Below are positions 35,605-64,000 of a stretch of 64,000 bases of DNA, one piece after another. Numbering within the stretch: position 1 is the stretch's first letter; each line of letters starts with the position of its first letter. The notes under the pieces were generated by a model. The model worked only from the letters and a program-made list of their open reading frames with translations. It did no database searches and was not told the origin of the DNA. The position numbers were made by a program, and so were the translations under genes. Source of the stretch: Bimastos eiseni (lineage: Eukaryota > Annelida > Clitellata > Crassiclitellata > Lumbricidae); assembly GCA_959347315.1 (NCBI GenBank), contig OY365810.1, positions 1 through 64,000 on the forward strand. The letters are read 5' to 3'.

Positions 35605-36245
35605 CTATATGTTACTGTGTTATAGACAGAATGACTGAACTTCAATTCGTGTTTTTCAAGATGGCCGTCAAGGACATAGATATATAATAACTCTGGATAC
35701 AGCAAGTAGTCAAATTTCTGATACCAACATTAAATGTTAGTCGGTGACGTCATGAGTTGCAGAAAGCAGCCTGTTTCCGGTGCAGTGAATAAAACTTATC
35801 ATAATAATATTTAAACTCCAAATTTATAAACCGCTACTTCAAAGCTAAGTGCAAACACCAGCTGCATTGGTTGAGCTTCGTCATGTCAGATGGGTTCCCC
35901 AGAGATATTATTTCGGCCGGGTGCCATTGTGCAAACAGAACATGATAATAGCTATATATGTTGTAACGTTTCCTTTTAGTCAGATTTTATCTTAAGGCGC
36001 GTTTTACAATTAGCACTGCATTGTACGTATTATCTGGATGTTTTAGAACGAGAACGCTTGGAAGGCTAGGAATTGGATGCATTGGGGTAGGAACTCTCGA
36101 AGAAGTGTGATTTTTAGGTTGGAATGGAAATTTTGTGTAGTGGTGAGTGGAGGAGCCTACTAAAGCAGATCGCAATGGGTAAGCGGCGGTATTGTTGTAG
36201 AGCTGCGGAATTCAGAAGAGGCGACTCCGAGTCTTCATACGATCG

Positions 36246-36590
36246 TTGGGTCCCTATCTCCATCCTTCTGTCTTTATTCCCATAGTTCATGCGTTTGTCT
36301 GCTCCCGGATAGACTATTGCAACTCACATTTTATGTGTCTCCCGAATCAGCGTCTTTCCCCTTCAATTGTTCTGCCTCAGCTTAGCTCAGAGCCCGACTC
36401 TCTCGCTAAGACTCACTTGGCCCAACACCTGGAGTTTGCTGTTGTGGTTCCATCTACCTGGAATGACCTTCCTCCGTCACTAAGTACCAAACTAATGACT
36501 GGCTTCTCTCCATCGGCTTCTCACTCTTTACAGGCGTTTATTTTCCGCAGAGGTTCCCGGGCTGAGAGCGTCACTGAATAGCAAAATCTG
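36246..36590 (+). mobile_element. LINE RT C-terminal fragment
   Basis: Plus-strand frame with VHAFVCSRIDYCNS, LAQHLEFAVVVPSTWNDLPP and FIFRRG, the tail of a jockey/CR1/L2-type RT protein with an internal deletion between the two blocks. No intact element. Confidence 0.7.
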
Positions 36591-36599
36591 CAAGGGCGC

Positions 36600-37639
36600 A
36601 ATATAATTCTAGTGATACGATATGATGCGATTTTGTTACAAAATCCACGTGCTGTGAAGCGGATACACTCTATATTTTTCAGCCAAGGGGTTATTTACGG
36701 CCAGGAGTGATAGGATGATGCATGGGTATCCTGCACGATGACATATCGGGCAAATACCAGTCTGCCTATGCAAAGACATTCTGGACTGGATCCACATCAA
36801 ACAGAGACTTCATTTTAAGATCCTAACTCTTGTGTGTACTATCCTACAATTAGTACGAAATGGACCATTAAAATCACTTGATTTCAAGCAATGAACTGGC
36901 TGGGTGAGGTGAGATCCGGTATATTAGAAGAAGAAAATGAGAACACTCCCTAGACTAAGTAGCCACGGTATGAAGTGTCAGCGACTTCAGTTTCATACCC
37001 TCGGCCTATGAGGACGGGCGGCCAATACTCTCGCATACTCTGTGTACGGCCCGTGTATTTTATTTATCATAGCTGAGGTGGCTAGGTGAATCAGATCAGA
37101 CAGAAATTTCGACACAATTTAATGCCCTGACAGTTCTGCGCACTAACTACTACGATAGCTACTCTTGAGCACGTTATAGTTATAATATGTTTCGAAATTC
37201 TCAGGCGCCATAATGCTGCTCTATTTGCAGAAGCTAGAAAACTGATCAAATCAAAATCAATCCATTCAGCTTAGTCGAGAGAAGGGCTTGTCTACACCCG
37301 CTCTACCGCAGATCCCAGCGAAAAGCCAAAAAGAATTGCTACAAAGGATGACCTTCCAAAACCTACTCCCACCTAAACCAGAACTTGACTGCCGTCCGCT
37401 TCGAGCCTTGTTACCGGCTTGACCAATTTGCGAGATAGCCTATGCAGGTCGGAAACTCTTATATTCATTTTCTCTCTTCTGACAAATTTCAGGCGTCCGA
37501 TCAAGTCTACTCTTACCTGTGATGCCAGTCGGCAGTTAAAACAATGTTGTATTTTACCTTTATTTTTTTATTGGTAGCAGTCTCACCCCACACCAAATTT
37601 GAAACAAATTCAGCTGTCCTAACTGCTGATTTTGTGTGT
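36600..37639. other. Non-coding, no feature recognised
   Basis: Mixed-composition sequence without an ORF over 60 codons that carries recognisable content. The 5' end of the downstream LINE probably lies near the right edge. Confidence 0.4.
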
Positions 37640-40600
37640 GTGCTTAATAGAGATTAACTTCAAGCTGCACCACCGCTGCACAATCGCTCTGTATAAGGAG
37701 TTCTTATCAATCCCATAATCAACGTTTACTGTGTGTTTTTCTTAGTTCTTCACAAAGACAGTGATTATCTTTTTTTGTTACTCGTTTTTTCTCATGTTTT
37801 AGTCAGTGAATGAACTGTGGTTCAGCACAAACTGTCGTTCCTTTTCATTGCTTAAACATATATAAGTTGTGTAATTCCTTGTTGACTGTTAATGATGAAA
37901 TCATCGCATGCTTACTATGCTCGGTTTGTTATCATGCAGCACATCTTGGTGGTCCAAGTACCACTCGGGACAATTGGTGCTGCCCCGAATGCCTTGCTAT
38001 AACACTCCCTTTTAGTTACACTGATGATGATAAGGAATTTACAACGCCCACGCATGACACCAGTAGTTCTACTTCTAAAGTAATAAGAATGAATGAAGGC
38101 CCGAGATTGAAAATCTTCACTGACTCAGAGGAAGGACATTGGCTCCTAAATAACCCTGACGTCGATCCTGATGAAAATTATTTCACAATAAGACCAGTAA
38201 TCAGTAAATACAGCCTTTCTGACACTTTAACAGATGTATACAACAAAAATCCACATTTGATTTCCCTGATGCACATTAATTGTCGTAGTATTTATTCAAA
38301 GATCCCCAGGATAGAACATGTTGGTCTGTTGGTCTCGCTATCTATAGACATCTTGGCAGTCACCAAAACTTGGCTTGATACTGACTCAGCAAGTACCCTA
38401 TCAATACCAGGATATAGATTCGAACATAAATTTCGAGTAGCTGGTAGGGGTGGAGGTGTTGTTTTTTTAAAAATAGAAAACCTTAACTATTCCTTAATGC
38501 AAGTGCCAGCAAACTGCTCTATTCATACCACATACGAATCTCTATTTGTGTGCATAGAAACGGCAGATAACTCAAAGTTCATGGCTGGGTCAGTCTATAG
38601 GCCACCGGGTAGTTGCTTGGACACCTTCAACCAGGAATGGGAAATTTTACTACTGGCTATTCAATCTAAGGCCAAGGATGTATTTATATTAGGAGATTTC
38701 AATATAGACCTTCTACAAATTCAGGAACATAAGCCAACTGGTATCTTCTATAACATTTTGGTATCATTTCACTTTTTGCCGACTATTTCTCAACCTACTC
38801 GAATCACCACTTTATCTGCCTCACTGATCGATAATATATTTGTAAATTGTGCTTCCAAGGTTGTCCAACCCACAATTCTAGCAGAAGGCTTGTCAGACCA
38901 CCTCTCTGTTTTAAAATGAGCTGATCTTACCCCGTTGCGAATGATAAACTCTCACAATATCCTGACTAGACAAGTTTATTTGGCATCCAAGGAACGATTT
39001 AAGTCACTTTTGACCGAGTGTGACTGGAAAAGTATAATTGAGGACTGTGAAAACGAGGATGCATCATTAGCCTATGATCGCTCTATCTCTAAAGTCAAAT
39101 CTGCCTATAACAGTGCTTTTCCTATTAGACTTAAATCAGCTAATAAGCCTATCTACAGAAAACCGTGGAAGAGAGCTGCCCTCTATAAATCTAGTGTGAC
39201 TAAAAATAAGCTCTATCTGGTTTACATAAAAAATCCGAAAACAGTCAACACGGACAAATATACTATCTAAAAAAATTAATTCAAAACTTTATGTACAAAA
39301 TCTGAAAGAAGCTTCTACTCGTCTGAATTTACTAGACACAGTAACGATCTAAAAACACTTGGGCGACAATAAAATTGATTCTCAGAACCATGCCACGTGA
39401 TACAATAATAAAATGTGCGAGTTCCAATGGTACCAACATTACGGATGGCGCCTAGTTGGCCGACATGTTTAATAATTATTTCACTAGTATAGCCGATGAT
39501 ATAATTGCTCAAATACAACAGCCAAAGTCGCAAGTAACCTCTTACCTCGGTTCCCCCAGCCTTTCCTCGCTTGCAATATACCCTACCTCGGTTGAAGAGT
39601 TGCTTGCCTTGAGTACCACTTTGAAATCAACTCACAGTACCGGCATGGATGATTTAAATCCTACAATTATTAAGCCATTGCTATCTATCATTGCAAAACC
39701 CTTGGTCCACATAATAAACTGTTCATTAGCCACTGGCTCTATACCTTATCCTCTGAAGCAAGCCAAAGTCATTCCTATTTACAAACAAGGTAATAGTGAG
39801 GAACTTTCCAATTACCGACCTATTTCCATTTTGCCCTATTTTTCCAAATTACTAGAAAAAGTAATGTATGTACGCTTGCATGATTATGGTAAGGCCAAAG
39901 GTGTACTCTTTAAGTCTCAACACGGCTTCCAGCATGGCCACTCTACCCCAATGTCTCTTCTCACAGTTCAAGATAACATCGCTGCTGCAATTGACCAGAA
40001 TGAGTATGCCATTGGAATCTTTGTGGACGTGGCGAAGGCTTTTGACTCTGTAAATCATGACATATTATTGCTAAAATTGGAAAACTTAGGCATATGTGGA
40101 GTTGCACTAACTTGGTTCCGAAACTATCTTAATGGTAGACACCAGCAAGTTAAATGCAATAGTCATTTATCCTCTTTAAGTCACATAAAGCATGCGTCCC
40201 CCAGGGATCAATTTTAGGCCCTCTACTCTTTCTATTATTTATTAACGATCTTCCCAATGCGTCCTCTGTCCTCCAATTCTTTCTATTTGCAGATGACACA
40301 AACATATTTGCATCCCATAAATTGTATGACAAATTAATTCAGCTGCTAAATCTCGAACTAAAATACGTGGCAAATTGGTTTGCAGCTAACAAACTAACCT
40401 TAAACATTAAAAAGCAAACTACATATTATTTTGCTCTCATCGCAAGAAACCACCCCAGATCGAAGACAGTCTGCTAATAAATAATACCTTGATACCAAAG
40501 GTCACACCAATTAACTTCCATGGTGCTATGATTGATAGTCATTTAACGTGGAATGATCATATTCACCATATCGCAATAAAAATTGCCAAACATATTGGGA

Positions 40601-41494
40601 TACTATATAAAGTAGCATATCTATTGCCTCCAAATATACGTAGAAACTTATATTTTACGATGACAAACCCCTACTTAAGCTATTGTAACATTATTTGGGC
40701 ATCGAACTACCCATCCCGACTTAAGCGGCTAACCACGTCCAAAACCGTGCTGTTCGCTTCATCATTGGTTGTCCTCCTTTGACTCAGGTTGACCTCACCT
40801 ACAATCAGTTGGGTATACTAAAACTAAAGCAAATCACACTATACCAAATATCTCAATTCATGTTTAAATACAGTCATAATCTACTACCTCCGATCTTCAA
40901 CAACTACTTTACCCCACTATCTGAGGCCACTCCCTATTGTCTACGCTCCACATCCTCCTCTTATAGGCCTGTATACACTCGTACAAATACAAGAACGTTC
41001 ACAATCAAATACTCGGGTGCTAAACTCTGGAACAGCCTTCCAGAAAAATTGAAGGATCTACCAAATGTTTGTATATTTAAAATCAAAATCCGTGAGCATA
41101 TTACTTTGACTTCGTTGGATTAAATACATACTGCATAACACTGATCTATGTATGACTCTGATGTAACCATGATCATTATCAACATAATCATCATTAACAT
41201 GAAGACTGTAAAGGCAGGCATAGCAAACGTGTAAATTCAACTCGAAGAATGCTGTTTATAGCTAATAGTAAACTAAGCTGCGTTTTTCTTCTTTTTAGTA
41301 TTATTTAAGTGTCGACCTCTGATCATCATAACTTTTGCCTCTTGATGTGTGGGTGGCCCCCCTACAGGACCTCGGTCCTTCTCGGGTCTTATCCTCCTTG
41401 TTGAACCTTAAATGTCATATCAATTTCTTATCAACTATGTTATGATGCAAATGCCGAGGTCAATAAAAACAATTTTGTTTGTTTGTTTGTTTGA
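37640..41494 (+). mobile_element. APE-type non-LTR retrotransposon (CR1/jockey superfamily), near full length, broken
   Basis: Frame 37810-38919 starts with a PHD-like Cys/His cluster (CLLCSVCYHAAHLG, WCCPECL) and continues into an APE-type endonuclease: MHINCRSIYSKI, LAVTKTWLD, GRGGGVVF, YRPPG, ILGDFNIDL, LIDNIF, LSDHLSV. An in-frame TGA (38917-38919) interrupts it and the same frame resumes to 39270. RT follows in shifted frames: NYRPISILPYFSKLLEKVMY, VDVAKAFDSVNHDIL (motif A), a QGSILGPLLF-like block, FADDTNIFAS (motif C), then NSLPEKLKDLP near the C-terminus. The 3' end is AATAAAAACAA followed by (TTTG)n at about 41475-41492. A target duplication was not identified. At least one stop and several frameshifts make it inactive, but it is far more complete than the other LINEs here. 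Confidence 0.9.
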
Positions 41495-42538
41495 AATATA
41501 ATCTGTGAACGTGCGCAATCATCCAGTAGCATGCCTTGCCATGCAGCCATAAGCAGCACACAACTAATTAATTTTTGATACATTTTTACTTTGGATTATT
41601 CGTCTCGTTTTAGAAACACAACTCCAATTATAACAAGCGATCACCATGTCTAGCGAAACTTTTTGCAACTCATGACGTCATTGAAGAGTTAGTGTCGCCG
41701 TCAGTCAAGATTGGGATTTTGCCTGTGCATGCGCTATTCAGGGTTACTATATCTATCGTCAAAGAGAATGTTTGAGTTGACAAGTAGGAGATTATCTTGC
41801 AAGATACATAAATTAGATTTTGTGAAGCGCAGCTTAAAGTAAAAACTCACTTATTGTGCTCTCGACCAAAGAGGGAGAAGGAAAGTTCAATGAGAACAGA
41901 CCTTCAGGTAAAGACAGGATGAAGAATGGCTGAGCTCTTGTTTTATTAGGACGCTTGTTAACGGATCAATGGTCCGATGAAAATACATCTGCTTCTGTGC
42001 TGAGTTGTAGAGGAACGAGTGAGAGGAACAATAATTAGGTCAACTTAATGATCTTAGTAGGTTTACGTCTGACCATTTCTACTATGCACATTGCACATAA
42101 TATCTTACATGTATGTTGAATGTATATAAGTACTCGAATATGTCTAATGGTTCTATGCAACTTTGCATCTACATCAGATCGGTTGAGAAGTTGTGGAGTA
42201 CATTCATTTGACTTGCAGTTGATCTTATGATGTCTGGATCCAATTGGTCGTCTCTATCAGAGGAAGAAATCTCTTCTTTCAAGCTGCGAACTGGATGTCA
42301 GCGTCTTCAAGATATGAATCGACGCGTCTTTCTCTCTGTCTCTTTGTCTCTGCCTGGATGTCTGTCTGTCTCTCTCCCATCTCCATCTCATCTCGCACTC
42401 CCTCCCTATCTAGCTATCTGTCTCTCTTTCTCTCTCTCTCTCTTCATTAATTCAATACGTTCTGCCAATCATTTGTTGACTCGCTTAAATAACGATCATC
42501 TTCAAAGACTGTGAAGATTGCTGGTAAAGACATGCCAC
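41495..42538. other. Non-coding interval
   Basis: No gene or known repeat apart from a CTCTGTCT microsatellite at about 42328-42445. Confidence 0.4.
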
Positions 42539-42770
42539 TTAATCAATCAATAAAGAAGACTTGATAGAGCGCCTCATCAAGAAATCTACTCTGAGAAGGC
42601 ACTCCCACTCCAACCACCGCCAAAGAGAACAGACTTTTAAGACGAGTACAAAAAAGATGACAAGTCCTGAGGTGAAACCCGGAGGTCCAGATGAAGCCCA
42701 TTCAAAGTGGTAGGGCGCACAATTATAGATATTGTAAGGCACGATGCTGCATTAATAGCAGTGCGTGAGA
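42539..42770 (-). mobile_element. 3' tail of the CR1/L2-like LINE family
   Basis: TAATCAATCAATAAAG tail followed by AGCGCCTCATCAAGAAATC and a short frameshifted stretch of the RT C-terminus. It shares the 3' motif with the copies at 24920 and 28734. Only the end of the element is left. Confidence 0.65.
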
Positions 42771-43532
42771 GCTCAACCAGTTTCACTCTTTATTTCATTT
42801 CTAATCATAGAGAAAGTCTCTTAAATTAAAGTGCAAGGACATTTTGTGAAATCTTTGCATAAGTCCTTTATTCGTTTTCAAGTGCACTTAACGGCTGTCA
42901 ATCACTCAATAATCTGTCTAATTAATGACATCTGTAGACGAATCGATGGTCAAGTATTGACTGCGTTGTCATCCTATCGGTTTTCTACGATTGACCAACG
43001 TAGGAGGCTACAATAGCCCGAATGGGAAGGGATTCCAACTTCGCTTGAAGTCAGTTATCTATTTCGCTGAATTGACTGATAGGAACACCACCATTTGTCA
43101 TTAACTAATTAATGGCACAGTTGCCTTAAGTGCTGATGAATTGTCAATTAGTTTTCTATATAATTATCTTGATTTGGATGACAAACGATGACTGTTAGAG
43201 ATTCGTGACTATTTCATTTTGTCAACAGCTGAAGTTGAAGCTAACTGAATAGCAAACCAGTTCATTTCACCTTGATTAAAATTATTTCCAAGCTATTCGA
43301 TGCAATCGTTGATCTTAGTCAGGACACATTTGACATTTGCTGGGTATTAGACAATTCATGCGATATAGAATCCTTTGACGTTAATCTACAACTCAACAGC
43401 GTTCTGATCTTAATTTGAAGAGCAGTCAGTGGTCTGTGTTATTCCAAACTTCGTATACTCTGCAGTCAATGATTTGAAAACGTTACAATTTAATATATCG
43501 TGGCAGAAAAGAAGAGCAGTTATAAGGATAAG

Positions 43533-63353
<19,821 letters not shown>

Positions 63354-63566
63354 AATTATTCGTCTGAAAGAGTGAAACTTCTCGTCACCTTATCCACTAA
63401 TTTAAATCGTTGCAGCCAGAAACTATCTGCTCTAAATTTCATTGAGGATTGTAATATTGTGATATTTAATGTCTGGCAAAGACTTAAAAATGGTGTTGAT
63501 TTAGATCTTCAGCTTTTTATAGTCAACCAAACTAATAAAAAGGTCCCTTTATATACTTGTACACAG

Positions 63567-63655
63567 TGATTCCTCAGACGAGGATCGAACTCGCATTCTT
63601 CACGCTACAGGCCGACCGCTCTATCTAATCGGTTACCCTGTCACACTGTTCGTGT
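63567..63655 (-). repeat. tRNA-derived SINE, second copy
   Basis: Minus strand: ACCGATTAGATAGAGCGGTC (A-box region) and ATGCGAGTTCGATCCTCGTC (B box). Same family as 50355-50535. It lies just downstream of the Ig-FReD stop and polyadenylation region. Confidence 0.7.
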
Positions 63656-63659
63656 ATAT

Positions 63660-64000
63660 TTGTAGCCACAACAACAAACAGTTTGCTCAGGCAAAAGAAA
63701 ATAAATGACTAACACAATAAGGAGCTGTAGAAGGGACACCCGAGTAGCAGAATTACCAAAAGAAGTGAAAACCGATGTATTAATTTTTTACGAGACGGAC
63801 TGGAAGAAACCTACCAATCTCCATAAATTAAGAGTATTCATAACTAGCTGACTATCTTGACTATCGCGGAGGTGTACACGAGCGACGAGTTGGGGACAAA
63901 GGGCAGGCGTGTGACCATCTGCCCCACTATAGACCGATCTCTTTAGGGGTCTGACCGACTTTTGGCCATCGAGCCATACCATTAAGGCCTATTGAAAAGG
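63660..64000. other. Right edge, no gene recognised
   Basis: Past the shared 3' flank of the FReD genes nothing recognisable is seen. A 64-codon minus-strand ORF (63788-63982) has no recognisable motif and is cut short by the window edge context. Confidence 0.4.

Noticed and set aside
42227..42514. 95-codon plus-strand ORF
   Set aside because: The middle is CTCTGT microsatellite and the ends have no recognisable content.

Overview
The window is a chromosome end from a multicellular animal. It opens with about 7 kb of uninterrupted CCCTAA (TTAGGG) telomere repeat. It then passes through a subtelomeric zone of retroelements and reaches intron-rich genes with GT/AG introns, immunoglobulin (Ig) domains, a fibrinogen-related domain (FReD) and a family 1 glycoside hydrolase. 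This excludes bacteria and suggests a marine invertebrate. A sponge or other early-branching metazoan is my guess, but no diagnostic sequence fixes the taxon.

Layout. 1-6990: telomere. 6991-8930: a 5'-truncated Penelope-like element (PLE), its 5' end fused to the telomere and its 3' end abutting an older, degenerate telomeric tract (8931-9084). 9085-10626 (minus): a transposase-like gene cut off by that older tract. 11890-13150: CR1/L2-like LINE remnant. 14489-15013: intact 174-aa membrane-hairpin ORF of unknown function. 16423-26443 (minus): an eight-exon GH1 beta-glucosidase gene that assembles in frame to 490 aa with both catalytic glutamates; its introns are swollen by satellites, a hAT-type MITE and a LINE. 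28575-33640 (plus): a two-exon secreted FReD-only gene. 37640-41494: a nearly complete but broken APE-type LINE. 43533-63353 (plus): a ten-exon gene that assembles in frame to 1010 aa: signal peptide, eight Ig-like domains in the order A-B-C-A-B-C-A-B, then a FReD. Its introns hold several copies of a reverse-transcriptase element with a restriction-like nuclease motif, each bounded by (TAA)n.

How it fits together. The two FReD genes are tandem paralogues. They share promoter, signal exon, first intron, a hairpin minisatellite, the FReD exon and the 3' flank, but the upstream copy lacks all Ig exons. Both splice in phase 1, so Ig exons can be added or lost without breaking the frame. Ig+FReD secreted proteins resemble the snail FREP type of defence lectin; an immune role here is inference. 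The telomere end records a likely series of events: break in a gene, healing by telomere repeats, terminal attachment of a PLE, and a new telomere. Everything was read by eye; exon joins rest on splice dinucleotides, phase arithmetic and domain continuity, without transcript data.
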